A stretch of 64,000 nucleotides of DNA, from contig DAOSDY010000003.1 of NCBI GenBank assembly GCA_035362835.1, positions 62,001 to 126,000 of the forward strand, given 5' to 3'. This document shows positions 52,351-62,024 of the stretch, in pieces (position 1 is the first letter of the stretch; each line of letters starts with the position of its first letter). The DNA comes from Melioribacteraceae bacterium (lineage in GTDB: Bacteria; Bacteroidota; Ignavibacteria; Ignavibacteriales; Melioribacteraceae). The position numbers and the translations under genes were made by a program. A model generated the notes under the pieces. It was not told where the DNA came from, did not search any database, and was given only the letters and a program-made list of their open reading frames with translations.

Positions 52351-53127
52351 ATGAAATCTCTAAAAGGTAAATCAGTTTTTATAACTGGAGTTACTTCCGG
52401 AATAGGTAAAGCATGCGTTTATGCGTTTGCGGCTGAAGGTGCAAGACTTGTAATAAGCGCCCGAAGAAAAAATCTGGTAGATGAAATTGCCGCTGATATA
52501 AAGAAAAAATATAATTCCGAGCTCTATGCTTTTCAACTTGATGTAAGCAGTAAAAAAAATGTTGATGATGCTATAGATTCCTTGCCCGAGGAATTTAAGA
52601 GGATCGATATCCTGGTTAATAATGCCGGCATGGGAAGGGGTATGAATAAATTGTACGAGGATAATCCTGACGGATGGGAGGAAATGATCGATACCAACGT
52701 GAAAGGATTGCTCTATGTTACCAGAGCTGTAATTAACCAGATGGTAGAAAGAAAAGAGGGTCATGTAATTAACATCGGTTCAATTGCAGGGCATGAACCT
52801 TATACCAGAGGAGCTGTTTACTGCGCATCAAAAGCGGCTGTCGCCGCTATTACAAAATCTCTCCGAATGGATGTTATGGATAAGAATATCCGTATCAGCA
52901 CCGTCGATCCTGGACTTGTTCAAACTGGATTCAGCAAAGTAAGATTTTACGGAGACGAGGCGAAAGCAGAGTCCGTCTATAAGGGATATACTCCTTTATC
53001 CCCGGAAGACATTGCAGATGCAGTAGTATTTATAGCCACTAGGCCGGAACATGTTAATATTGCGCAGATGATTATTTTCCCGACAGCCCAGGCTTCTTCA
53101 ACTATGGTTCATAAAGAACCGGTCTGA
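52351..53127 (+). CDS. Short-chain dehydrogenase/reductase (YdfG-like)
   Basis: The 258-residue classical SDR has the NAD(P) motif FITGVTSGIGKACVYAFA (TGxxxGIG), LVNNAGMGRGMNK (NNAG), the active-site Ser in IGSIAGHEP, and YCASKAAVAAITK (YxxxK, giving catalytic Tyr and Lys). The arginine pair in ISARRKN favours NADP. Overall it resembles YdfG-type 3-hydroxy acid/serine dehydrogenases. The ATG at 52351 is used; GTG and TTG codons precede it directly. It converges with the sua5 gene. Confidence 0.9.
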   Translation: MKSLKGKSVFITGVTSGIGKACVYAFAAEGARLVISARRKNLVDEIAADIKKKYNSELYAFQLDVSSKKNVDDAIDSLPEEFKRIDILVNNAGMGRGMNKLYEDNPDGWEEMIDTNVKGLLYVTRAVINQMVERKEGHVINIGSIAGHEPYTRGAVYCASKAAVAAITKSLRMDVMDKNIRISTVDPGLVQTGFSKVRFYGDEAKAESVYKGYTPLSPEDIADAVVFIATRPEHVNIAQMIIFPTAQASSTMVHKEPV

Positions 53128-53142
53128 GCCGGTCACTAATTT

Positions 53143-53760
53143 CTATAGGTTAAGGAAGATACTTATATCGCCGGCTCCTTCACGGATAATTTCCGGCTTG
53201 TCCTTACTAAGGTCGACAATACTAGATGGTTTTCCCTCAAGGGCGCCGCTCGATAACATAAGGTCGACCTGAACGTTGAAAATTACCTTTATCTCGTCGG
53301 GATTGAATAAAAGGTCGCCTTTCCTGTTTGTTACGGAAGTACTTACAATCGGATTTCCAAGTTCTTTTGCAAGAAGTAGCGCGATTTTATGATCCGGTAC
53401 TCTTATACCGACTGTCTTACGTTTCGTCCATAATTTTTTTGGTACTTCTCTGGCGGCAGGAAGGACGAATGTATAAGGCCCGGGCAGAAGCTTTTTCATA
53501 GTCTTGTAAGCATAATCAGAAACCTTTGCGTACTTAGAAATGTCTTTCAGGTCGGGACATATAAAACTGAAAAGTTTTGTGCCGGCTTCATGTTTTATCT
53601 GATATACTCTTTCAAGTGCTTCCTTATTAAAAATATCGCATCCGAATCCGTAGACAGTATCAGTAGGATAAATAATTACTCCTCCGCTTCGCAGTACCTC
53701 AACAGCTTTATTAATATAACGCAACTGCGGCGTTACCGGATGAAGTTCAAAAAATTCCAT
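53143..53760 (-). CDS. L-threonylcarbamoyladenylate synthase (TsaC/Sua5/YciO family)
   Basis: This family makes the threonylcarbamoyl-AMP used for t6A37 in tRNA. The protein is 205 residues from the ATG at 53760, which AAAGGAGTGA precedes; the frame opens to 53877 without similarity. Features are GGVIIYPTDTVYGFGCDI, YQIKHEAGTKLFSFICPDL and LPGPYTFVLPA. KRKTVGIRVPDH and GNPIVSTSVTNRKGD complete the YrdC fold. It lacks the extra C-terminal domain of full Sua5. The KH-E-(A)-G variant, not KxR, in the lysine motif is like YciO, whose role is less certain. Confidence 0.85.
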   Translation of the reverse strand: MEFFELHPVTPQLRYINKAVEVLRSGGVIIYPTDTVYGFGCDIFNKEALERVYQIKHEAGTKLFSFICPDLKDISKYAKVSDYAYKTMKKLLPGPYTFVLPAAREVPKKLWTKRKTVGIRVPDHKIALLLAKELGNPIVSTSVTNRKGDLLFNPDEIKVIFNVQVDLMLSSGALEGKPSSIVDLSKDKPEIIREGAGDISIFLNL

Positions 53761-53931
53761 ATTCACTCCTTTCAATAATTTTCCAACTGTCTGATCGGGC
53801 AGTTTAAAGAAAATTTCTGGCGCGGCTCTTTGCCAATTGTTGAATTGTCTACCGCTAATGTTAAAACTTGTCTTCAAATTGTCAACTAAAATCTGTTAAA
53901 TTAAGTTGTAAAATATTTCCGGATTTGTTTA

Positions 53932-55098
53932 ATGAAAAGCAGAATACCGCGGACAGTCTGGATACTCGGCTTCGTAAGCCTCTTCACAGATTTTGCGAGC
54001 GAAATGCTCTACCCTTTAACTCCACTTTTCCTTTCGGCTTCACTCGGGGCTTCGATGTCTCTAATTGGTCTGATTGAAGGTGCTGCGGAAATTACTGCAG
54101 GATTACTGAAAGGTTACTTCGGCTACCTATCCGATAAGACAGGAAAAAGATCACTCTTTGTAAAAACCGGTTATGCACTCTCCGCTTTTGTAAAACCAAT
54201 TCCTGGATTTATTCCTTCTACAATTACGGTGATTTTTTCAAGGGTAACAGACAGGATTGGTAAGGGAATACGAACCGCACCCCGCGATGCTCTTCTTGCA
54301 TCAGCTTCAAATGGAAATACAGGCAGTATTTTCGGATTCCATAGGGCTATGGATACTGTCGGTGCAGTGCTCGGACCTGTAACTGCTCTAGTGCTTCTGA
54401 ATATCTTCACCGGTGATTATGTCCTGATATACATGATAGCGGTTATCCCTTCTTTAATTGCAGTTATCTTTGCTCTTAGCGTAAATGATAAAACAGTCGC
54501 ATACACTTCTCCAATTCAACCAATCTCAATAAAAAAGTTCTGGCGGGATTCGGCTGCAGAATTCAAATGGCTTTTAATTCTACTGACGGTTTTTTCATTT
54601 GTAAACAGCAGCGATGTTTTTCTAATCCTCAAAACAAAAAATATTTCCGGGTCGGATCATTGGGCCTTATCCGGATATATTTTCTATAATATTATTTATG
54701 CGTCGGTCTCCTATCCGCTCGGAAAGCTTTCGGACAGATTCGGCAAACCTCAAATTTTCATAACAGGACTTCTGATTTTTTCAATCGTTTATCTCGGATT
54801 TGGAATTAGCGGTGATGTTTACTTGAATTTTTTACTCTTCGGTCTTTATGGAATTTATGCCGGAGCCACCGAAGGAATATCTAAAGCATGGATCTCGGAT
54901 ATTGTTCCGGATCATTTTAGGGGAACCGCAATCGGAGCTGTGACAACACTTGGAAGTTTCGGAATTATGGCCGGTTCTTTTTTTGCCGGATTTCTCTGGG
55001 ATCATTTCGGCTCCCTTGTTCCATTCCTGTTTTCTTCGATTATTAGCGCTATACTGGCCGCTGTACTCTATTATCTCCTGAAAAAGAAGGTTATATAG
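53932..55098 (+). CDS. MFS transporter
   Basis: This 388-residue major facilitator protein has about 12 membrane helices. The N-terminal GFVSLFTDFASEMLYPLTPL and LSDKTGKR (the A-like loop between helices 2 and 3, DxxGRR variant) and SRVTDRIGKGIRTAPRDALL are shared with a bacterial MFS group of unknown substrate. A second loop, LSDRFGKPQ, appears in the C-terminal half. The cargo cannot be read from sequence. The gene starts 171 bases from the divergent sua5-like gene and lies upstream of queC. Confidence 0.85.
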   Translation: MKSRIPRTVWILGFVSLFTDFASEMLYPLTPLFLSASLGASMSLIGLIEGAAEITAGLLKGYFGYLSDKTGKRSLFVKTGYALSAFVKPIPGFIPSTITVIFSRVTDRIGKGIRTAPRDALLASASNGNTGSIFGFHRAMDTVGAVLGPVTALVLLNIFTGDYVLIYMIAVIPSLIAVIFALSVNDKTVAYTSPIQPISIKKFWRDSAAEFKWLLILLTVFSFVNSSDVFLILKTKNISGSDHWALSGYIFYNIIYASVSYPLGKLSDRFGKPQIFITGLLIFSIVYLGFGISGDVYLNFLLFGLYGIYAGATEGISKAWISDIVPDHFRGTAIGAVTTLGSFGIMAGSFFAGFLWDHFGSLVPFLFSSIISAILAAVLYYLLKKKVI

Positions 55099-55132
55099 GT
55101 CTCACCGGATTCTTTTTATTTCAGGAGTAGTG

Positions 55133-55873
55133 ATGATTTTACTATTTTTAGCATGCATTTATATGGATTATATGAATAAAGATAAGCTGGCTGTGGTTGC
55201 TGTGAGCGGGGGAATGGATAGCTGCGTTACCGCTGCAATTGCAAGCGAACATTATAATCTGGCGTTTATTCATGTTAATTACGGTCAAAGGACCGAGTCA
55301 CGTGAATTAAAAGCTTTTCATGACATTGCCGATTACTATCGTTCTGAAAAAAAAATGGTAATCGATTTCGGGCATCTCGCAAAGATTGGCGGCTCTTCAT
55401 TGACGGATAAATCAATCGAAGTAACAAAGGCCGATCTTCAAAGTCATGATGTGCCGAGTTCCTATGTTCCTTTTAGAAACGCTAATATTTTGAGTGCGTG
55501 TGTAAGCTGGGCCGAAGTAATTGGTGCTGAAGCGATCTTCATAGGCGCTGTTTATGAAGATGCTTCCGGCTACCCCGATTGCCGCCCGCAATTTTATGAA
55601 GCATTCGAAAAAATGGTTGATCTAGGTACGAAACCGGAAACTAAAATTAAAATTTTAACCCCTATTATAAATTTTTCGAAAGCTGATATTGTGAAGAAGG
55701 GGATTGAATTGAAAGCTCCGCTACATCTTACGTGGTCGTGTTATCAAAGTGAGGATGAAGCATGCGGTGTGTGCGACAGCTGCGCTTTCCGTCTCCGCGG
55801 TTTCCAGCAGGCTGGCGTAGAAGATCCGATACCCTATAAGGTGAAACCGGATTACCGGGATTACTCTTTATAA
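55133..55873 (+). CDS. queC: 7-cyano-7-deazaguanine synthase
   Basis: QueC makes preQ0 from carboxydeazaguanine for queuosine in tRNA. The ATP site is VAVSGGMDSCVTAA, the middle has SSYVPFRNANILSACVSWAE and GAVYEDASGYPDCRPQFYEA, and the C-terminal zinc site is TWSCYQSEDEACGVCDSC. From the AGGAG-supported ATG at 55133 it has 246 residues with an unusual hydrophobic start; ATG at 55172 gives a normal-looking N-terminus but has no ribosome-binding site. queF follows after 42 bases, so both belong to the queuosine pathway. Confidence 0.92.
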   Translation: MILLFLACIYMDYMNKDKLAVVAVSGGMDSCVTAAIASEHYNLAFIHVNYGQRTESRELKAFHDIADYYRSEKKMVIDFGHLAKIGGSSLTDKSIEVTKADLQSHDVPSSYVPFRNANILSACVSWAEVIGAEAIFIGAVYEDASGYPDCRPQFYEAFEKMVDLGTKPETKIKILTPIINFSKADIVKKGIELKAPLHLTWSCYQSEDEACGVCDSCAFRLRGFQQAGVEDPIPYKVKPDYRDYSL

Positions 55874-55915
55874 ATTGTTTGCAGTAAATTAATTGCAAAA
55901 ATATCTGAGTTGAAT

Positions 55916-56290
55916 ATGGATTCGAAAACAAAAATACTTGTTACTTTTCCCAATCCGAATCCGGAAAGGGATTACACAATTATTCATACGGCACCGGAAT
56001 TTACATCCCTATGTCCCGTTACCGGTCAACCAGATTTCGCTACTATTGTACTTGAATATATACCCGAGAAAATCTGTGTTGAACTGAAGAGCTATAAATT
56101 TTATTTGCAGTCATTCCGGAACGACGGTATCTACTTCGAAGCCGTTACAAACAGAATATTGAACGATCTTGTAAAAGTCTGCAAACCCCGTTACATGAAA
56201 ATTACAGCAAAGTTTAATACGCGCGGAGGAATCTACTCCGAAATAATCGCAGAACAGAGAAGAAAAAAATTGAAAAAGAAATTTGTTTGA
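55916..56290 (+). CDS. queF: NADPH-dependent 7-cyano-7-deazaguanine reductase
   Basis: QueF reduces the nitrile of preQ0 to preQ1. The 124-residue protein is the short, type I (YkvM-like) form: nucleophile Cys in [14 protein letters not shown], and the QueF motif [19 protein letters not shown] for NADPH binding. The ATG at 55916 is preferred to a TTG 6 bases earlier. It follows queC in the same direction, and together they form the end of the preQ1 branch. queD and queE are not in the window. Confidence 0.93.
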   Translation: MDSKTKILVTFPNPNPERDYTIIHTAPEFTSLCPVTGQPDFATIVLEYIPEKICVELKSYKFYLQSFRNDGIYFEAVTNRILNDLVKVCKPRYMKITAKFNTRGGIYSEIIAEQRRKKLKKKFV

Positions 56291-56360
56291 CCTGAATTAA
56301 CTCCATTTTCAATCAATTAGTTATATAAATCATTAATTATAAATTTATTCTGGAGTTAAC

Positions 56361-57749
56361 ATGGCAAAGAAAATTATTAAAAGAAGCTGGGCTGAACCGT
56401 TCAAAATAAAAATGGTTGAGCCGATTAAAATGACAAACAGGGAATACCGCGAGAAAGCCGCCAAACAGGCAGGCTACAATACATTCCTCTTAAAATCCGC
56501 AGATGTGTATATTGATCTTTTAACTGACAGCGGCACTAACGCAATGAGCGATTATCAGTGGGCAGGTATGATGCTTGGCGACGAAGCTTACGCAGGCAGC
56601 AGAAATTTCTATTACCTGTGGGATAATATTAAGAAATACTACGGAATGCCTTATCTCGTACCTACTCATCAGGGCCGCGGTGCCGAACACCTTGTATCCA
56701 AAGCTATGATTAAACCCGGCGATTATATCCCGGGCAATATGTACTTTACCACAACCCGTCTTCATCAGGAGCTTGCCGGCGGTACTTTCGTAGATGTCAT
56801 TATAGATGAAGCCCACGATTCCCAGAACAGGCATCCTTTCAAGGGAAATATTGATCTTCAGAAACTCGAAGACCTTATCAAAAAAGTCGGCGCTAAGAAA
56901 ATTCCTTACGTTAGTATGGCAGGTCCCGTTAATATGGCGGGCGGACAGCCTTTCTCTATGGAGAATCTCCGCGCGGTAAAAAAACTTACTGATAAATACG
57001 GCGTGAAACTCTGGTTCGATGCTACACGCGCAACGGAAAATGCCTATTATATAAAAACACGTGAAAAAGGATTTGAGGATAAAACGATTGCCTTCATTCT
57101 TAAAGAAATGTGCTCAAACTTCGACGGACTCTGGGTGAGCGCTAAGAAAGACCTGATGGTTAACATCGGTGGTTTCCTTGCTACGCGAAATAAGAAAGTC
57201 TTCGAAGAAACAAGCAATATGGTTGTTGTTTATGAAGGTCTGCATACTTACGGCGGACTTGCAGGGCGCGATATGGAAGCAATGGCTCGCGGTATTGAGG
57301 AAATGGTTCAGTATGATAATATCCGTGCGAGAATTGGACAGATTGAATACTGCGGTAACCAGCTCGAGAAGTACGGCATCCCGATGGTTTATCCTTTCGG
57401 CGGTCACGCTATATTCCTTGATGCTAAGAGATTTTTACCTCATCTGAAACAGGATCTTTTCCCCGCGCAAACACTTGCTGCCGAAATTTACGAGGACAGC
57501 GGTGTGAGAGGAATGGAGAGAGGAATTGTATCGGCAGGACGCGATCCTGAGACCGGTAAACACCGTTATCCCAAACTTGAACTTGTTCGTCTTACTTTCC
57601 CGAGAAGAGTTTATACTCAGGCTCATATCGATGTTATGGTTGAGTCGATTGCTCAGGTCTATGAAGAAAGAAAGAAAATTAAAGGTTTGAAAATGGTTTA
57701 TGAACCGAAATACCTAAGATTCTTCCAGGCAAAATTTGCCAAGATCTAA
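56361..57749 (+). CDS. tpl: Tyrosine phenol-lyase (beta-eliminating lyase)
   Basis: This PLP enzyme splits tyrosine to phenol, pyruvate and ammonia. The 462-residue length is 6 more than Citrobacter TPL, and the active-site numbers shift by exactly 6. Lys263 in SAKKDLMVN is the PLP lysine (TPL Lys257). Thr130 in MYFTTTR, Arg387 in GMERG and Phe454 in LRFFQAKF correspond to TPL Thr124, Arg381 and Phe448; tryptophanases have Asp, Ile and His there. So TPL is favoured over tryptophanase, using remembered reference sequences. A hairpin terminator follows. Confidence 0.85.
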   Translation: MAKKIIKRSWAEPFKIKMVEPIKMTNREYREKAAKQAGYNTFLLKSADVYIDLLTDSGTNAMSDYQWAGMMLGDEAYAGSRNFYYLWDNIKKYYGMPYLVPTHQGRGAEHLVSKAMIKPGDYIPGNMYFTTTRLHQELAGGTFVDVIIDEAHDSQNRHPFKGNIDLQKLEDLIKKVGAKKIPYVSMAGPVNMAGGQPFSMENLRAVKKLTDKYGVKLWFDATRATENAYYIKTREKGFEDKTIAFILKEMCSNFDGLWVSAKKDLMVNIGGFLATRNKKVFEETSNMVVVYEGLHTYGGLAGRDMEAMARGIEEMVQYDNIRARIGQIEYCGNQLEKYGIPMVYPFGGHAIFLDAKRFLPHLKQDLFPAQTLAAEIYEDSGVRGMERGIVSAGRDPETGKHRYPKLELVRLTFPRRVYTQAHIDVMVESIAQVYEERKKIKGLKMVYEPKYLRFFQAKFAKI

Positions 57750-57772
57750 TTCAGAATAATAAAAATGATTGA

Positions 57773-57802
57773 AGGGGTTTGATTTTTCAAACCCCTCTTT
57801 GT
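57773..57802 (+). terminator. Intrinsic terminator after the tpl gene
   Basis: AGGGGTTTGA (57773-57782) and TCAAACCCCT (57787-57796) form a perfect stem around TTTT, followed by CTTTGT. Confidence 0.82.
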
Positions 57803-57821
57803 ATTGAAAAAGTAATTGAGT

Positions 57822-60377
57822 ATGGATCCGATCAAAATTAAAGAAAAATATTTTGACGATAGAGACAGGGTCTTTAATGACCCCGATCTCCTTAAAGATC
57901 CATTTAAATTCTGTATCACGTATTCCGTACTCGTAGAGGAATACATAACCAAAGTTCTTAAAGGGATTAAATTAAACTGTGCGGTTGCCTCCGTCGGAAG
58001 TTTCAGCAGAAGAGAACTCTCCCCCTTCTCGGATATCGATATAATGTTCATTTTCGATAAGGTTGAGGGCAACGACGACCTTATTAAAGAATCGGTTACA
58101 AGATTATGGGATGCAGGTATTGAAGTCTCTCATACAATCCGGGAGTATTCCGACATAGAAAAATTTCTGAATACGGATCTCCACGCTTACACCCAATTTC
58201 TGGAAACACGTTTTATTCTTGGCAGTGCAAGAGTATATAATGAATGGAATAAGAGAGTTTTCAAACCTCTTACAAAAGAGCATAAAAAAGAATTGATCTT
58301 GGAATTTTTTGAGGATATAAGATTACGTTACCAGAAGTTCGGGGATTCAGCCAAGGTACTTGAACCGAACGTGAAATATACAGCCGGCGCTCTAAGGGAT
58401 CTTCAGGTTATTGAATGGATCTATTCGATATGGCACGATCTCTTTCTTTCGAATCAGGAGGAGATTTCTCAAACTGAGGTCTTCCTTCTAGAAATGAAAA
58501 AGAATAAGATTCTTCTACCCCGCGCCGTTGCACGGCTTCAGGATAGTTATAAATACATTCTAAGTACCAGGAATCTTCTGCATTTGATATCCGGACATAA
58601 AAACGACCGGCTCGAATTTATTTATCAGGAAAAGATTGCTGTCGCTCTTGGATACCCAGCCGATGGCTGGCATCCGTATATGAAAAAGTATTTTGAATCT
58701 TCGAATGTTATAAAACGGTTTTCACGCACTATGATGAAAAGATTCCAGGAGGAAATCTCAGATCAGGTTTCCGACTATCTTGCTATTGAGCTCGACGACG
58801 ACTATTCGATTAAGAACGGTGTAATATCACTGACTTCCAAATCCGGATTGACTCTTTCATCTATTATGAGGGCATTTTATTACAGGTGTATTAACGATGC
58901 CCGCTTCGATGAAAACCTCCGTTCGAATATTATCGAAACCGTAATTGATCTTGAAGAAACGCAGAATCTGGAACACCAGTCGTCCGTTTTCTTCCGTGAA
59001 ATTCTCAATCTGCCGAAGAATGTAGCCAAAACTCTCGAGGTGATGAACGAGCTTGGTGTGCTCGGTGCTTTTATGCCGGAGTTTAAAGAGCTTGTTGGAT
59101 TTTTTCAGCCGGGTGTTTACCATTGCTATACCGCTGATGAGCATACACTTATCGCCTTGAAAAACCTTGAGCATCTTTCACTTGAAAATTCGCAGCTGGC
59201 TAAAATGTTTAGAACTCTCGACAGGAAAGATATTCTTTATCTTGCAGTTCTGTTCCATGATATCGCAAAACCGATTTCTATTTCCGGTCATGAAATCATC
59301 GGTGCTGAAATAGCCAATTCGGTTATGGAGCGGCTGGGATACGATCAGAAGGAGATTCAAACTGTCCAGTTCCTTGTAAGGATGCATCTTGTTATGGAAC
59401 AGGTTGCATTCCGTAGAAACCTGAATGACCCATCAACCCTCAATAATTTTGCAATCCAATTCCCGAATTCGGAATGGATCGACCTTCTATATCTTCTTAC
59501 ATATGCAGATCTCTCCGCGGTTTCTCAGGTTGTCTGGACTCAATGGAAGAGCGACCTTCTTCACGAACTCTACAGAAAAACCAAAACCATGATCGATGAC
59601 CGTATCAGCGGGCACGAGCTTCTTTCTTCAAGTGTTCAGGACATTATGAAGGAATCCGGATTCTCAGATGACGAATCGTTCAAGAGTCATATAGAATCGA
59701 TCGACGACCTCGGATATCTTCAGCATTTTACTCAGGATGAAATTAATAAACACATTGAGGAGATCGAGAAAGGATCGCCGGTTTCTGTCTTCTTCAAAGA
59801 GGAAGGCGGATATACTTCGGTAACCGTAATTACAAGGGATTCCGAGGCGCTTCTCTCGAGGCTCTGCGGAACGCTTTCTATCAACGACCTGAATATTCAC
59901 GACGCAAAAATATTTACTCGCAAAGACGGAATTGTGATTGATAGCTTCAACGTAACGGATTTCAGAACCGGATCGGTTGTAAATGAATCCCGCTTCGAAA
60001 AGATCCGGAATGATCTTGATCTTACAATCGATAACCAGCTTCAGATTACAAAAGAATTCAGCAAAATAAAATCGAAATGGTGGCGGATAGAGAATAAACT
60101 ATTTAAACGGAAAGGTAAAATTAAAATTGCTTTCGAGAAGCATGACAAATACACGATAATAGATATTTATTCTCCGGATCGACTCGGCCTTCTATACCAG
60201 ATAACAAAAAAAATGAATGAGCTCGGACTCGGAATTTACTTTGCCAAGATTAATACAAAGGAGGACGGCATTGTAGATTCATTTTACATACTCGACAGGA
60301 ACAGAAAAAAAATCTCTCCCAACGATTACCAGCTAATTACTCTTGAATTAACAGAAACAATAAACGAAATGCTATAG
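57822..60377 (+). CDS. glnD: PII uridylyltransferase-like protein (GlnD)
   Basis: GlnD modifies PII signal proteins in response to glutamine. The 851-residue protein has all GlnD domains: nucleotidyltransferase (ASVGSFSRRELSPFSDIDIM, about 60-80), an HD domain (LYLAVLFHDIAKPISISGHE, about 470-490) and two C-terminal ACT domains (about 665-740 and 775-850). The nucleotidyltransferase loop reads GSFSRRE rather than the more usual GGYGRGE. No glnB/glnK or glutamine synthetase is nearby, so the partner is unknown. It ends 8 bases before murI and is probably co-transcribed. Confidence 0.9.
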   Translation: MDPIKIKEKYFDDRDRVFNDPDLLKDPFKFCITYSVLVEEYITKVLKGIKLNCAVASVGSFSRRELSPFSDIDIMFIFDKVEGNDDLIKESVTRLWDAGIEVSHTIREYSDIEKFLNTDLHAYTQFLETRFILGSARVYNEWNKRVFKPLTKEHKKELILEFFEDIRLRYQKFGDSAKVLEPNVKYTAGALRDLQVIEWIYSIWHDLFLSNQEEISQTEVFLLEMKKNKILLPRAVARLQDSYKYILSTRNLLHLISGHKNDRLEFIYQEKIAVALGYPADGWHPYMKKYFESSNVIKRFSRTMMKRFQEEISDQVSDYLAIELDDDYSIKNGVISLTSKSGLTLSSIMRAFYYRCINDARFDENLRSNIIETVIDLEETQNLEHQSSVFFREILNLPKNVAKTLEVMNELGVLGAFMPEFKELVGFFQPGVYHCYTADEHTLIALKNLEHLSLENSQLAKMFRTLDRKDILYLAVLFHDIAKPISISGHEIIGAEIANSVMERLGYDQKEIQTVQFLVRMHLVMEQVAFRRNLNDPSTLNNFAIQFPNSEWIDLLYLLTYADLSAVSQVVWTQWKSDLLHELYRKTKTMIDDRISGHELLSSSVQDIMKESGFSDDESFKSHIESIDDLGYLQHFTQDEINKHIEEIEKGSPVSVFFKEEGGYTSVTVITRDSEALLSRLCGTLSINDLNIHDAKIFTRKDGIVIDSFNVTDFRTGSVVNESRFEKIRNDLDLTIDNQLQITKEFSKIKSKWWRIENKLFKRKGKIKIAFEKHDKYTIIDIYSPDRLGLLYQITKKMNELGLGIYFAKINTKEDGIVDSFYILDRNRKKISPNDYQLITLELTETINEML

Positions 60378-60385
60378 GTGATAAA

Positions 60386-61213
60386 TTGAATTTTATGGAT
60401 AGAACAAATCCGATCGGTTTTTTCGATTCAGGCATCGGCGGTTTAACAGTTGTTAAAGCAGTTTCACAGTTGCTGCCTAATGAAAATATAGTCTACTTCG
60501 GGGATACTGCCCGCGTCCCGTACGGATCTAAATCAAATGATACAGTTGTTGAATACTCTATTCAGGCAGCCAACTTCTTATTAAGAAAAAATATTAAACT
60601 GATGGTTGTGGCATGCAATACGGCTTCATCGGTAGCGTTAAAAGAACTGAAAAGATTTCTTACTATCCCGGTTATCGGAATGATTGAGCCGGGCTCTAAA
60701 CTCGCTCTTAGGGAATCTGGAAATGGTAAAATCGGCGTTATAGGTACAAATGCAACTATTAATAATAAAGCTTATTCACAGGAATTGAAGAAGCTTAATC
60801 CTAAATTAAAAGTATTTGAAAAAGCATGTCCTCTCTTCGTTCCGATAGCCGAAGAAGGATGGATCGATCATAAAGCAACCGAGCTGATCGCGAGAGAATA
60901 CCTGACCGAACTTAAATCTAAAAAGATTGACAGCCTTGTACTCGGATGCACTCATTATCCGATCCTCGCGGATGTAATTCAGAAAGTAATGGGTAAAAGT
61001 GTTAAGCTGGTGGATTCCGGTACTCCCGCGGCTCATCTTGTGGAGGAATATCTAAACGGAAGGGGATTGAGGAATATTTCCAACCAGATCGGTAAAAGAG
61101 AGTTTTATGTTAGTGATATTCCTTCCAGATTTAAGGAAATAGCCGAAAGATTTTTAGGCCGGAAAATTACTCATCTGCATAAAGTTGAACTTGATGAACT
61201 GGTAAACGAGTGA
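60386..61213 (+). CDS. murI: Glutamate racemase
   Basis: MurI makes D-glutamate for peptidoglycan. The 275-residue protein has IGFFDSGIGGLTVVKA, FGDTARVPYGSKS, VVACNTASSVAL (first catalytic Cys) and VLGCTHYPIL (second catalytic Cys). A TTG at 60386 follows AGGTGA at a good distance, whereas the ATG 9 bases later lies too far from that site, so TTG is preferred. It follows glnD by 8 bases. Confidence 0.94.
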   Translation: MNFMDRTNPIGFFDSGIGGLTVVKAVSQLLPNENIVYFGDTARVPYGSKSNDTVVEYSIQAANFLLRKNIKLMVVACNTASSVALKELKRFLTIPVIGMIEPGSKLALRESGNGKIGVIGTNATINNKAYSQELKKLNPKLKVFEKACPLFVPIAEEGWIDHKATELIAREYLTELKSKKIDSLVLGCTHYPILADVIQKVMGKSVKLVDSGTPAAHLVEEYLNGRGLRNISNQIGKREFYVSDIPSRFKEIAERFLGRKITHLHKVELDELVNE

Positions 61214-61305
61214 CGAATACAAATATCAAGGTTAATTCTTTGTTAAAGAGTTTTTGATTAACATATAGTTTTCTATAAGTTTTTCATTTTTGATGCTTAC
61301 ACATC

Positions 61306-61839
61306 TCATTTACGTTTCAATTTGTAAAAGTAGATTCCACTGATTGTCTTCCCGTCTACTATCTCGCAGGATCTTATTTTTTCATCGATTTCTTCTACGG
61401 AGAGTTCCAGCAATTGAATATCCTCTTCGCCCTCTTCGCGCGCATGATCTCCGGGAATCAAATTCTCTGCAAGGTAAATGTGTAATACCTCGTTGCAAAA
61501 ACCGGGTGTAGTGAAAATTTTTCCGAGTTTAACAATTTCCCCGGCGCTGTAGCCTGTTTCTTCAGTTAATTCCCTTGCAGCGCAATTCAAAGGGTCTTCG
61601 CCTTTTTCAAGTTTTCCTGCCGGAAGTTCTATCACTCTTTCGTTATGCGGGTAACGGTACTGGCTGATTAAAATTATCTTTCCTTCATTTGTAACAGGGA
61701 CTATAACCGCTCCCCCGGGGTGGACGGCAACCTGGCGGAAACTTTTATTGCCTGTTCCGTTGTACTCAATTTCATCTACCCTTACATCGAATACTTTGCC
61801 GTGAAAAACAGTCTCGGATTTGTTAACAACAAAATTCAT
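61306..61839 (-). CDS. ADP-ribose/ADP-sugar Nudix pyrophosphatase
   Basis: The 177-residue protein is of the NudF type, with QYRYPHNERVIELPAGKLEK leading into a full Nudix box GKLEKGEDPLNCAARELTEE (then TGY). All metal glutamates are present, unlike the other Nudix protein in this window. The LGKIFTTPGFCNEVLHIYLA segment is typical of ADP-ribose pyrophosphatases. GAGGA sits 7 bases before the ATG. It converges with murI. Confidence 0.9.
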   Translation of the reverse strand: MNFVVNKSETVFHGKVFDVRVDEIEYNGTGNKSFRQVAVHPGGAVIVPVTNEGKIILISQYRYPHNERVIELPAGKLEKGEDPLNCAARELTEETGYSAGEIVKLGKIFTTPGFCNEVLHIYLAENLIPGDHAREEGEEDIQLLELSVEEIDEKIRSCEIVDGKTISGIYFYKLKRK

Positions 61840-62024
61840 TTATTCCTCAAAAAATTTTCTGTAAAGATAGGAAATAATCGGGTGGATTTTAACGGCGTTT
61901 TGTAGATTGCAATTGCGGGATCTATCTTATTCCCGTAACTACAATTTTATCTTGGCGAAGAGAACTGAATGTTAAACTTCCTGATCACGATTCAAAATCT
62001 ATTTATAAACAGATTAAAATCCCT

